DNA of 64,000 bases. It comes from Bathynomus jamesi. Its lineage: Eukaryota; Arthropoda; Malacostraca; Isopoda; Cirolanidae. Positions within the stretch are counted from its first letter, which is position 1. Each line of letters begins with the position of its first letter. Below the pieces are notes generated by a model, which was not told the DNA's origin, did no database searches, and saw only the letters and a program-made list of their open reading frames with translations. Shown here piece by piece: positions 42,793-53,597 of this stretch. The position numbers were made by a program, and so were the translations under genes. The stretch lies in contig JAJOZX010001861.1 of the NCBI GenBank assembly GCA_023014485.1, positions 193,501 to 257,500 of the forward strand. Reading direction: 5' to 3'.

Positions 42793-44654
42793 CCCCCCCG
42801 TCTATGGCCCTGGGTTGGTTCGAATCGACGGGGGTTCTGGTTGGGAGGCAGCAACGGATCTGTTACTTGCAGCAGTTTCTTCTATAACATTCTAATTTTT
42901 TTCTCTCGCTATAGGGTCGACAGTTGTTAATTCTTCTCTTTCTATAATACACTGATACTTTCTCTGATACTAAACTTATCGACTTTTCTTTTTATAACTT
43001 ATCGACTTTACTAACTGAGTTCACGGACGAGGGCACGGCTCGAAGGAAAAGATAAAAAAACTTCTTTTACTGTAGTTTACTGCTATAATGTACAGGTAGT
43101 GCTCTGAATTTACAGGGGTAGAGGTTCGACCTCTTTCGACCATGGCTCAGGCCGGAATCTAAAAAAATTAAGGAGGCAAGGGGCCTCTGCCCCCTCCTCG
43201 CTGAGAGGCTGCTAACAAGGGAGTGTTAATCGAAATAATCGAAGAAGAAGAAGACGTAATTTTACAATTACATGCTTTATATATAATCTAAATTTTGGGG
43301 GAGTGCAGTTTGAAAGGTACGTTTCCCCCCTTTAAACACATGATCAGATTTTTGAAAGATTCCAAATACCAATTAAAAAAAAATAAATAAAAAAAAATCG
43401 TATTTTCGCCGAGTATACATCTCTAAAGGGCGACATAATTACATTGAGTACAATCTAAGTACATCACTGAGCACATTGCAACTTCTGTTTATTACAATTA
43501 TGATTACAATTACCAACCAATTCACATTCGCTTATTATCGTTAATTAGTGTCATTAAAATACATTAATCACACTATATTAAATTATTATCGTTACTTAAA
43601 GTATATTAATTACATTATAAATTATCATCATTAATTACAGTTTCATTAAAGTACGGTACATCAATTACATTATTAAGTACATTAGTCACTTACAATTCTT
43701 ACAGTTTTTTTATATTTATATATGGTTATTAGTACAACACAAAGTACATGGGCACATACGGTATATATTTGTATACAACATGACACGCATAATGATGTTC
43801 TATAAATTCGAATTAGAGTGAGCGGAGGTTTTTATCTTAGACGCGCTCGCTTTTGCGGGGGTTAGCGGAATTTGACCACTCGCATAAGCATTTATAAATA
43901 TCTTGCGAGGGGTGAACGCACTTAAAAAAAAATAAAAATAATACATGCGAACGTATTTGCACGATTTTGAACGAACAGGTACGGAGGCATAAAGTTTCGT
44001 ACCATTTCGTAGACTGACACGAGTAAAAATGGATATTTAATAAAATTGATATAGGATAATGGTCAAGATAGGACATGGATGTATGAATGAACAACATATA
44101 AATAATGACGTATAGAGTGTACAGTTTTTATTATTATGTTAAAGAATTTCCATACATTGTATACTAGAGATATGATGAAGGGAAATTAATGATGGGAAAA
44201 TGTGAAGGGAATTAAGTTACTTTATGACGTCATAGTTATTTACTTCATACGTAAGTATAAGTCATTATTGGGAGGATTTAAAAGAAACGAATTAGAGACA
44301 AAGAGTGGGTATTAAGGACTAAGAAGTACAACTACGGGTTCCAATCATGCCATATGCAATGAGTATGCATAATCTGATAAAATTTAGGGATGAGGGTTAG
44401 ATGCAGGACAACCATAATTAATTATAATAAATTCTCTAACAAATGAAAAATGGAAATATGGATACGACTAAACCATAAAAATGGTAGGTCGCATGGTTGT
44501 GACACTGAAAAAAAATAGAAAGCAAAAATCGAAATTCTATCCAAACTCGCTCAGGCGATTTTGGTTTCTCATGTAAAAATGAATATTGATTATTATTCAT
44601 TGTTCATTTATATATATATATATATAACTTGGTTGAATGGTTTGTTCGTAGGGA
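42751..44654. other. Long AT-rich region without recognisable genes
   Basis: (TA)n occurs at 42,764-42,789 and 44,611-44,627. A possible stem of CCCCCGTC...GACGGGGG lies near 42,796-42,835. Repeated ATTA/TACATTA motifs fill 43,440-43,700. No motif-bearing frame, TIR or RNA gene could be supported. Confidence 0.4.
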
Positions 44655-46052
44655 CGCGTAGCTTAGCGAGGAATAGGAGAACGAAAAGATGGTACATGTT
44701 TATTTACAGACGTTTCTGAAAGATTGACTTTCCATCATCAGTGCTAAAAAGTTTAAAATCAAATAAAAATAAATAAATATAATGAACAAAAACATACAAT
44801 ATATGAAAATGAACGTGCGAAAATTAACGATAATTAAAAATGTAATCACAGTATGCATTAAATTAAAATCAAAGATGAAATGATATAAAGTAAAGAAGGG
44901 TGGACATTAAGCAAAATATAAAACAGTTAAAAAATTAATCAAAATTTGAAGAGGATCTTACCAAATTGTTGACGAAGTGAAAGACTAATTGTACAGAGGA
45001 TTGGGAATCGTTGCTTGTTGGAAAAATCCATACTGGAAAGGATGGAACCAAGCGGAGTAATGGTGGATTTCTTTTCAGTATGAGTTTATTTGGCGATGTT
45101 TAGGTTGAAAGCGGAACTGTAGTCGTTGAGGGTTGGTTGAATACTGAGTACATAAAGGGACTCAAGAATACGGAGCTCGATTAGGTGGTTGGCTGAATTT
45201 ACAATTTTGAAATTAGAGAAAAGTAGCGGGTGGTTGTGAAGGTGGCAATGATCCCTTATTGGTGATTTGGAGGGTTTGTTCAAGGGCTGCGAAGTTCTGG
45301 TGGAAATACCACGATGCTGGTCCACTCTTGTTTAATATTGGCGGATGGTACTGCCAATATAGTTCGCTTTGCAGCGAACACAATTAAAAGTGTAGATAGT
45401 GGACGAAGCAAGTGGCTGGGGTGTTTTTTCTTTATGGTTAAGGTATGATTTGATACTATTATTGTTGGTGAAGACAAAATTAAATTTAATTTGGGGATAA
45501 AGCGGGGTGAGTAGGAGACAGAGTTCTGAAAGTATTTTGTGGCTGATGTGGTCGTAATAGGGAAATGAAAAATATTGTACGTCTTTTTTAACAGTGGGAA
45601 CTTTAAGGGGGGGTTGATAAATATTATTAAGAAAGTTTCTGGTTAAAGATTGTAACATATGTTTTGGGAAGTTGTTAATGCTGAAATTATAAATGAATTC
45701 TATTTCATGGTGGAAGGATAAGTAAGAAGAGCAGAGATGATAGGTGCGGTGGATTAAAATTTTGATACTGTTTATTTTATATAGCAAAGGGGTGTGGCTT
45801 AGGTAATTAGTACCTTGGCCTGTGTACTTAGGTTTTTGATATATGGAAGTGTTGAATTTGTTTTTTTGTTTTGTTATTGTAATATCTATGAAGGGTAGGG
45901 TGTTATTGGATTCATCTTCTTTGGTGAGCTTAATGTTTTTGTGATGGGAATTAAAGTAGTCAAGAAAAAGGGGTGCGTGGTTGGCGTTGTGAAAAAGGAG
46001 AAAGGTGTCATCAACGTATCTTTTATATAGGTGTGGTTTGTAATGGGTGGGG
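44655..46052 (-). pseudogene. Penelope-like element C: RT C-terminus, GIY-YIG nuclease and 3' hammerhead-like end
   Basis: Minus strand, right to left: HYKPHLYKRYVDDTFLLF (RT catalytic YVDD, about 46,035-45,985), TLPFIDITITKQKNKFNTSI, LLYKINSIKILIHRTYHLCS, SEHL-like linker, then IYTFNCVRCKANYIGSTIRQ (GIY-YIG, 45,400-45,335), a frameshift, VDQHRGISTR, IRDHCHLHNH, and LIELRILESLYVL with the nuclease E. At 44,712-44,741 the inverse strand holds CTGATGA, a GAAAG/CTTTC hairpin and GAAAC. PLEs combine telomerase-like RT with a GIY-YIG nuclease. RT motifs before YVDD are missing because the copy ends at the next element. Confidence 0.85.
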
Positions 46053-46639
46053 CAGGCAGTCCCACTTTGTCCTGTTTCGTTATAGTGCTATTTTTATATT
46101 GATGCCCTAATTCGCTTAGCGCTCAGCGCTATTTGCTACAACGCTCTCGGCTCAAACGCTGGGCATCATTATCGTACGGTATTGCCGCAGCGCATTGGCG
46201 CCTCGTAGCCACACTGCAATTTAGCCAGTGCTTGCATTTTCAGTGAAATTATCCTATTTTAAGGTAATGAGCCTTGCGTTAGGGTAGAGTTTAGGGTAAG
46301 GTCCAAGTACTCACTTTTAGGGTAATTTATTATATACTTGGTTTTAAATGAATGCATTTGATTCTGCAAAATGTTCACTCGTACTTTCTAATTTTTACTC
46401 TTATCCACTGGCAGTATGCATATCAATAATTTTCGTTAAGTTATTCAAAGGTATAAGGAAAATAATTGTTTTTCCCTCTTTGCTAATTAGGTTTAGGGTA
46501 ATTGAGCTTTCCATCTAAGGTAATATTTTTCGTTGGTGTGGAAGCCCCGAATTTAGCGTCAGTTTGTTTTTGTCGCCATATTGGTTCCTCAAAAATATGT
46601 TCCTTGTTTAGCAATTAATTTTATTCCTTGAAATCAATC

Positions 46640-47285
46640 ATCATGAGTTGGAAAGTGCAACAGACTCTAATGTTGTTAGCGGTGAGGAAGAAAACAGCGC
46701 AAAAGCTTAACACTGGAGGTTAAGTTAGATGTAATTAAACGTATTGAAGCGGATGAACGCCAAGATGAGGTCGATAGAGCGTACTCTTTGGCTTGATCAA
46801 CGGTAAGGAAAATACTTAAAACTGCAGAGGAAATAAAAGAATGTGGAAAGATTGCAACTCCTTTATCTGCTCTAAAGTTAAGTAGAAGTTGTGCTCCAAT
46901 AATAGTAAAAATGGAAAGACTCTTAAGTATTTGAATTGAGGATGGAACTCAATGCCGTATGCCTCTGAGTTTATTACTTATTCAGGAGAAGGCTACGAGT
47001 TTGTATAAGGAGATAAAGAAAGACTATCCTGAGGGGGTCTGATGTTGAACCTTTTAATGCTAGCAGGGGATGGTTTGATAGGTTTAAGAGGCGTGCTAAC
47101 TTGCATAACATTTCTGTTCGGGGTAAAGCTGTTAATGGTGATGATCAAGCAGCTTTAAGTTATAAAAATGAACTTGTTGAAATCATTGAGGATTGGGGTT
47201 ACGCGCCTCAACAAGTATTCAATGTACATGAGCCAGGGCTATTTTGGAAAAGGATGCCCACTAGGACCTTCAACTTCATCAATGT
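46640..47285 (+). pseudogene. Tigger-like transposase, N-terminal two thirds, catalytic Asp lost
   Basis: It begins MSWKVQQTLMLL. Then follow LTLEVKLDVIKRIEADERQD (centromere-protein-B-type helix-turn-helix), STVRKILKTAEEIKE, GWFDRFKRRANLHNISVRG and QQVFNVHEPGLFWKRMPTRT. The last block is the first catalytic block of Tigger transposases, normally NxDETGLFWKRMP; here D is H and T is P. Stops interrupt near 46,796, 46,936 and 47,042. The remaining DDE domain is absent. Confidence 0.85.
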
Positions 47286-47394
47286 AACCACTTATATTGT
47301 AAGTTACATACACTATGTTTTAGTTATTTATCTAGTATACCCTATTGTTTTGGGTAATTATTTACAAAATGCCATGACCTGAAGTTAAATTCAA

Positions 47395-47585
47395 AAATAC
47401 ATTTTTCTAGTGTATTTTGGTGTGCTCTGTTCAAATATAACCTTCATTTCTTGTGCAAATGAACAGAAATACGTGTTTGGGCCATGCAATGACAACTGTA
47501 TTTCTGTTCATTTGCACAAGAAATGAAGGTCATATTCGAACAAAGCACACCAAAATACACTTGAAAATGTATTTTGACTACATTT
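47395..47585. mobile_element. Fold-back element of about 190 bp
   Basis: 47,396-47,474 and 47,503-47,583 are inverse copies (CACAAGAAATGAAGGT and its complement, GAACAGAAATAC and its complement) around a spacer of about 28 bp. It lies in the transposon interior and has no coding potential. Confidence 0.85.
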
Positions 47586-47739
47586 TATACTCGCACAATA
47601 AAGCATAACCTAACATGTTCATGTTACGAGATCTCATAAACGACGCATTACCACAGGAAACGTGCAAAACACCAAAATTAACGAGAAAAGTTTGCTCCCG
47701 TCATTTTCGCTTAAAGTTTTAAACTAACGAAAATATCAC

Positions 47740-47875
47740 GACTTAACGTAACCAATCATCAAGGGCGTACAGTTGACCTAACCTGGCATTCAATTAACCT
47801 AACCAGGCATTCAGTTGACCTAACCGGGCATTCAGTTGACCTAACCGGGTATTCAATTAATCATTTAATTAATCA
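47740..47875. repeat. 21-bp minisatellite, second locus
   Basis: About five units of GGCATTCAGTTGACCTAACC follow ATATCACGACTTAACG and AACCAATCATCAAGGGCG. The same lead-in and unit occur at 26,830-27,060 next to a Helitron 3' end, but no Helitron hairpin was seen here. Confidence 0.85.
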
Positions 47876-48310
47876 TCTAGGGCACATGACGAATCAAGTT
47901 CTCAAAGTCGAGACCACACGAACGGCACGTCATAATTCTATCACAAACACCACTAAACTGAATCCAATTAGAAAAACAAATAGCCAGAACAGAAACCAAC
48001 AAACAAATTAAGTCGCAGAGTAACATGACGTCATCACTATTTCCCTCTACAAAAATCCCAAAATTATGATTCTTTGCGCAATAATGCATGTATTTATATA
48101 TATTTTCTTATAATAATTTTTACTATAAATAGCATTTGTCCCAGAAATGAGTAGCAAATTTGAATAAAGCGACTAAAATTACCTCGTAAAAAGTTATTTT
48201 CAATCACAGGTTCAGCTCATGGCATTTAGTAAATATTAACTTTGTTTTGTAACATTTTAGCAATAAACAATACCCAATGTAACCAAATACATTACATTTT
48301 TCTTAGGCTA

Positions 48311-49222
48311 TTATGCAGCTAAGGGGCGTCGCGGCTTTATAAACATACACTACCCTTTTCGACTTTAGAAATATATGTACATCACACTACAATTAATTAT
48401 ATACTGGGGAAATATCATTTTATTGTTTTATTTTATTGGTTTGGTTAAGGTTAGGTGGTTAGGTTAGGTTAGGTTGGTTAGGTTAGGTTGCTTTAATTGG
48501 TGATAATTGTTGTTTTTTCTGCATTATTTGGTGATAATTCTTGGGGGTTTACTGCTACTTTTTAGTGTTTTGTGCAGTGGTACTTGTCTATCCAAAACAT
48601 CTTAGGGGCCATTCAAAACCCACGTGGTTCCTAAAGGGAGGAGGGGGTTCCTTATTTGACCACCAAGGGCCACATGGGGGAGGGAGTCTTGACGTTTAAC
48701 CACGTGGCCAATACTAAGCATTAAAATATCCTGTTTATAATATTGTTTATCATATTATATATATATATATATATTTCGTAAACTCCAGAAAATTCCAGAA
48801 GACTCGAATCTTTATAAACACAAATTCGCTGTACCTTTATTTCGGAAAATTCTAGAAGATTCGAATATTTAACGTTCATGAAACACAAATTCGCCATACT
48901 TTTAATTTGATTATTTTTAATTTGCTTTATTTTAATTTGCATTTTAATTTACATAAGATTAAGAAGGGGTTGGGGGTGGCATCAGAAGACCACGTGGTTT
49001 TGGAAGGGGGTTTAAGTTATTGGCCACAAATGACCACAAGGGGGGGGGACAGGTTTGAAAACCACCCGAAAAAGGACCACGTGGTTTTTTAATGACCCCT
49101 TAAAACTGGTGTTTTTTCATAATTCCACAACTATTGACAATATCTACTACACAAAGCATGAAAAAACATGCAGAAAAAACAAAAATTATCACCGAACTCG
49201 GCGACGCCCCTTAGCTGCATAA
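48311..49222. mobile_element. TIR element TTATGCAGCTAAGGGGCG
   Basis: TTATGCAGCTAAGGGGCGTC at the left has its inverse ending at 49,222. GTGATAATTGTTGTTTTTTC (48,501) also recurs inverted near 49,165-49,185. TTAGG-like tandem repeats occupy 48,443-48,490. It contains the next MITE. Confidence 0.8.
48605..49099. mobile_element. TTA-target MITE, GGGGYCATT ends
   Basis: GGGGCCATTCAAAACCCACG starts it; the inverse GGGGTCATTAAAAAACCACG ends it. TTA is present on both sides (48,602-48,604; 49,100-49,102). PIF/Harbinger-related (ISL2EU-type) elements have such ends and targets. CCACGTGG recurs inside four times. Confidence 0.75.
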
Positions 49223-49430
49223 TTACCTTTACTTATTTAATGTCATTTTATAGCACAAAGAGGGTCCGTGGTAACGAATTAAAGCCTATTTACATTATTT
49301 CTTTTGGGAAAATAGTCCCCGCTTAGCGCTGTTTCGCTTAACGCTCGGTTTTTCTGGGTCCAATTACGAGCTCTAAGCGGGGACTGCCTGTATAGATACG
49401 GTATAGTATATATATATATATATATATATA

Positions 49431-51019
49431 TCGGGTGGGCAAAAAAAAAAGGGAGACCTCGAACTTTGGCTATAAAATCCAAAGTTATGTTCAGATTTCA
49501 ATATTTTTTTTATACCCCACAACTAAGTAAATTTCCTATATGGTAAACGGATTTCAAAGAAAACTAATGAAAATTACGGATTTATTGAACATTTCCTTAT
49601 GCCACTGTAAATTCTTCATTTAAGGGGTGGCAAGCAATGACTGCCCCCCCCTGCACAGATGAAACTAATAGAGGTACAAAAAAAACTGATTGTTGCATCT
49701 TTTAGACAATTTAATTCTACGTCTAAACAAAACCACTCAATAGTTGGTGTTGCCTCCTTGTGCTTGGCGGACGGCTTCAAGTCGGCAAGGGTAGGAGGTG
49801 ATGAGAGACTCGAAAAGGTCAGTGTTGTACTCAAGATTTCGGAGGATTGTTTCGATGTGCTGCTCCATGGTCCGGTGGCAGAATCGGATGGCTGATGGTT
49901 CAGCAAACATCAGAGATTTCACTCGGTCTTTCAGGATGGATCCTGAAAGATTCTGCCGCCGGACCATGGAGCAGCATATCGAAACAATCCCCCGAAATCT
50001 TGAGTACGACACTGACTTTTTCGAGTCTCCCCTCACCTCCTACCCTTGCCGACTTGAAGCCGTCCGCCAAGCACAAGGAGGCAACACCAACTATTGAGTG
50101 GTTTTGTTTAGACGTAGAATTAAATTGTCTAAAAGATGCAACAATCAGTTTTTTTGCATCTCTATTAGTTTCATCTGTGCAGGGGGGTGGGGCAATCATT
50201 GTTTGCCACTATGTACATTACTACTGCATTGTATGTGCATATAAAAAGTTACAAAGCACTCACATATGGTGCTACCTTGATGTTAAAAAAACTGCTCGAT
50301 GTGTTTACCAGGAACTTCTCCAACCTTTTTCAGTCAATCAGCTCTATTGATTTGTTCTTGTGGTAGCTCATCCCATTTTTCCAGACGCTGTCGTAAATGA
50401 GCGACATTTCTTACTTTGACCCGATAAATTCTCTGTGACAAATTTTCCCAAAGGCCGTAATCGACAGGATTTAAATCAGGACTGTTTGGTGGGCAAATTT
50501 AATACCGCTACCTGGTATTCTTTTGATATCTCCTGTTTTATCGATTTTCTTGAGAAGCTTGTCCAAACCTCCTGCAGTTGGCATACGTTAATTAAAATCG
50601 CTTTAATTATCAACTTGAACCTATGATTAGCAAGATTTTTTTGGAACATTCGCCACAAATCCAATTTCTCAGCTAAAATGCTAAAAGATGGCATACAAAC
50701 CATAAAATTACTTCGTACTAACATACTAAAATTTCATGTTTCTATGTACCGTATTTGCCGAGATATGAAGGATTTAATAGGTCTCCCTTTTTTTTGCCGA
50801 CCAGACAATGCAGTAGTAGTGTACAGTAAATGGAGAATTTCCAGTGGCATAAAGAAATGTTCAATAAATCTGTAATTTTCATTAGTTTTCTTTGAAATCC
50901 GCTCACCGTATAGGAAATGTACTTAGTTGTGGGGTGTAAAAAAAATATTGAAATCTGACCATAACGTTGGATTTTACGGCCAAAGTTCGAGATCTCCCTT
51001 TTTTTTTTTGCTCACTCGA
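49431..51019. mobile_element. Mariner-like element with long TIRs
   Basis: TCGGGTGGGCAAAAAAAA plus GGGAGACCTCGAACTTTGGC at the left match the inverse at 50,985-51,019. Similarity reaches about 180 bp inward (TGAAAATTACGGATTTATTG). TA borders both sides. Minus-strand 50,330-50,510 reads NSPDLNPVDYGLWENLSQR and HLRQRLEKWDELPQEQI, the end of a mariner transposase. The first catalytic residues are missing, replaced by the insert at 49,622. Confidence 0.8.
49622..50211. mobile_element. Palindromic insert made of two transposase C-termini
   Basis: 49,622-49,905 and 49,925-50,211 are inverse copies. Each arm encodes a Tc1-like tail, RNLEYDTDFFESP then SYPCRLEAVRQAQGGNTNY, one per strand. The outer ends AGGGGTGGCAAGCAATGACT and their inverse act as TIRs. 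The loop holds AGAGATTTCACTCGGTC. It is a fold-back derivative of a Tc1-like element. Confidence 0.8.
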
Positions 51020-51043
51020 TATATTATTGACCCTGATTTTTCT

Positions 51044-51330
51044 AGCGCCTCGGTGGTGTAGTGGTTAGAGTCGCTGACTACAAATCCATCGGCCCCGGGA
51101 TCAAGACCCGGTGACGGCAGGCGGCGCGCAGCAAAACCCAGCTGTTCATCGTTCCACATAACAAAGAAAGTGGTTGGTAGATAAATGGGTGGCCTAATGG
51201 TTAAGACGCTGGGCTTCTGGTGGGGCGTGGTTCGGATTCCACGTTAAACTGTAGGTCTAAGTGGAGTGAAAAGCTTGATCTTCGTCAGAATGAACAATTC
51301 GGGCGGAAGCTAACCGAAAGAATTCGATCT
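51044..51330 (+). mobile_element. Dimeric tRNA-derived SINE
   Basis: The first tRNA-like head has A-box TGGTGTAGTGGTTAGAG (51,053) and B-box GGATCAAGACCCGG (51,098). A linker GGCGGCGCGCAGCAAAACCC follows, then a second head with A-box TGGCCTAATGGTTAAGACG (51,190) and B-box GGTTCGGATTCC (51,229). The tail has ATGAACAATTCGGGCGGAAG. B-boxes fit internal RNA polymerase III promoters. The truncated relative is at 27,415. Confidence 0.85.
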
Positions 51331-51961
51331 GAAACACAGTAATACAAAAAATTATATAGGGTCCATATGTGTTTCTACCTCGTGGTGTACGGAGTACGGA
51401 CGTTTGTTTCCGCTCTGTGCTAATATCAAAATAACTAGTGTTTATAAATTCAGCGGTAAATTATATCTTATGCCAGTGTGTGTTAAATATCAGTGAATTC
51501 GCGGAAATAATGTATTAAGTAAAAGCCGGTGGAATACAGCATGCACAAAGAAAAACAACATAAATTGAAACATAAATTGAAAACAATTTGAACGAAATAA
51601 CAGCTTTCCTGAGATTTTTCCAAGAGGCCATAAAGGTAGAAGAGGACCATAAACGAGAGGGTCGAGGTTTCGCAGATGAAATTCGAGAAGCAGAAAGGAA
51701 ATAGACGACATAAAGGAAAATAAATGGTAAAAATACGAAAAAATGTGTGAGTTGCTGTAAATTCAGAAAGTTGAATAGAGTTGGATTATGTTTAGTGGAA
51801 TGCGCCACGTACCAGCCCTGCGATTGGGAAAATGGAGTAGAACAGACCACGGGCTTAAAATACATTGTATGCAAAACAGCAATACCCCAATTAACGCGGT
51901 TAATTCGTCGGCGGAAAGTACCGTGGTATGTGAATCAGCGTTGATCGGGGAATGTAATCAA
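51331..51961. other. Unassigned sequence
   Basis: Overlapping short frames on both strands have no recognisable motif. CGAAAGAATTCGATCTGAAA just upstream (51,315) is shared with 41,626. No repeat boundary identified. Confidence 0.4.
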
Positions 51962-51974
51962 TGTGAAATAAAGT

Positions 51975-52403
51975 AAATGCAAAACTTCACTTTTTTACGT
52001 GGAAGTCGAAATGTGACAATAAAACCCACACTAATAGACTGACTTTATTTCCACAACAGTTTCGATGCCCACTGGCATCCTCTTCGGGTGGATACAGAAA
52101 AACGAATGAACAAAAGTGAATAAGAAAACAATCCAGGAAAGGTAAGGAACATTCTAGAAGGGCAGAGACCATTAAAAAATTCACACCTAGGTTAGATCCT
52201 GTTCACCCGACACCGGAAGGAACTTTTTGACCAGGAATCTCATTAAAGGGTCCAGCTTATAAGTACAAATTAAAATTATCTTCTTGCTCTATACATACAG
52301 ATTCTATTATTTTTCTTTTGACATAATTATTACATTTATAAAGCTGCCAGTGGGCATCGAAACTGTTGTAGAAATAAACTCCGTCTATTAGTGTGGGTTT
52401 TCT
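51975..52403. mobile_element. PLE family A, short fold-back copy with 13-bp duplication
   Basis: TGTGAAATAAAGT flanks it exactly on both sides (51,962-51,974; 52,404-52,416). The body is a minus-sense 3' terminus (hammerhead-like segment 52,051-52,093, ACACCGGAAGGAAC subunit) joined at about 52,340 to a short plus-sense end with GCCAGTGGGCATCGAAACTG. It has the same sequence family as 8331-12,336. Confidence 0.85.
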
Positions 52404-52416
52404 TGTGAAATAAAGT

Positions 52417-53003
52417 GTTTCATTCTCAGATGTCAATGATAAAGAAAAGTCTGAAAGAAAAGTCTTTTTACGTGAAAATGAACTAGTTTTAATTGTGAAA
52501 AAACTGCAAACAATTTAGTTACGAATATGTTTAATTTTTAGCTAAAAATGCATTCATTATTACGTTCTTTTTTAATCTGTCAAACCATCCGCGAGACCGC
52601 GACTAGCAACAGTAAAAGTTTATTTATACGTTAGCGCTTTCAAATGAATTGTCATCTCGCTACGCAGAATTCTTTTTTTATTACAATCTTCAAACCAAAC
52701 AGATAAAAGCTGTTCCCTATTTACCCTTGTATACTGTTTAATTTTTAGTTAAAAATTAAACCCTTTAATTTTGGAAAAAATATGTTGATATTTTCTACAT
52801 ACAGTATCTTTAAAATCGCGTTTGTTTTTAAAATTAACTTGGTTCCATTCAACGTTAAAAAATGCATTTTTGTCAAAAATGTTTGCTACAAAAACGTGCA
52901 AGAGCGAATCTAAAGCATCGCTGTTCCGGGAATGGTGTCAAGGTTTTATCAGCGTTATGGAGAACCAGCGTTGAACGAATCCGTGTTATGCGGGGTATGC
53001 CTG
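52417..53003. mobile_element. Tigger-type 3' end
   Basis: GTGTTATGCGGGGTATGCCTG at the right edge (followed by TA) is the inverse of a Tigger-type CAGGCATACCCCGCATAAC end. GAACAGCG/CGCTGTTCC-type motifs lie inside. No matching left end was found; the AT-rich sequence to 52,417 has no gene. Confidence 0.55.
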
Positions 53004-53597
53004 TACATTTAAACATTACGAATGCACAAACTTAGCTAAAAAGGACAGGAAAATGATGAATAGACTAGTGATGTAGTGGTTGTCCGCAACCGCAACTGCA
53101 TTTATCGGTGCGGTTATTGCAGTTGTTTGAGGATATCTTCTTACAACGGCAACCAAATGCTATAAATGCTAGTGTAATGGCTATAACTGCTATAAACGTC
53201 TCCAAATGCTGTTCCTGTCATGTCTCAATGCCTTTACTCAAGGGTGCTAAAAAGTAAAAGTTTGCTACGCCCTAATTGCGACATGTCTAGAATTGCTACT
53301 TGGACTGGATGGATAGATGCATTATGTAATAACTTACATTTATCAACGCTAGGTAGCTAGAAAAGCATTATTTTAATTATATTTAATAAAGCAATGATGA
53401 TGTATAATTACTGTTGATAAAAAAGATAAAAAACATTCAATTTTTTTATTAGAAATTAGGCAACCTTCACTACCAAGTTACAAACTAAACTAAAGCACCA
53501 GCTTCTGTATCTGTTCAGACACGAGTGAGGGTGGTTGTGTTGCGCTAGCTCTCCGTCGCTACCTTTGTAACGTCACGTACTTCAACCCATTAGTAAA

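Larger units (their letters stand above)
46053..49390 (+). mobile_element. Pogo/Tigger-like element with three inserts
   Basis: The ends are CAGGCAGTCCCACTTTG and, inverted, CAGGCAGTCCCCGCTTAG with nearby CTTAGCGCT/AGCGCTAAG motifs on both sides. TA follows the right end; the left flank is PLE sequence without TA. Inside are the transposase remnant, a fold-back (47,395), a minisatellite (47,740) and a nested MITE pair (48,311). Confidence 0.75.

Noticed and set aside
42796..42850. tRNA-like or structured RNA (CCCCCGTC stem, GGTTCGAATC)
   Set aside because: The B-box-like GGTTCGAATC has no matching A box or cloverleaf at proper spacing.
51053..51115. Possible functional tRNA gene
   Set aside because: A and B boxes are present, but the copy is part of a repeated dimeric unit with a non-tRNA linker and a truncated relative at 27.4 kb, so it is a SINE head.
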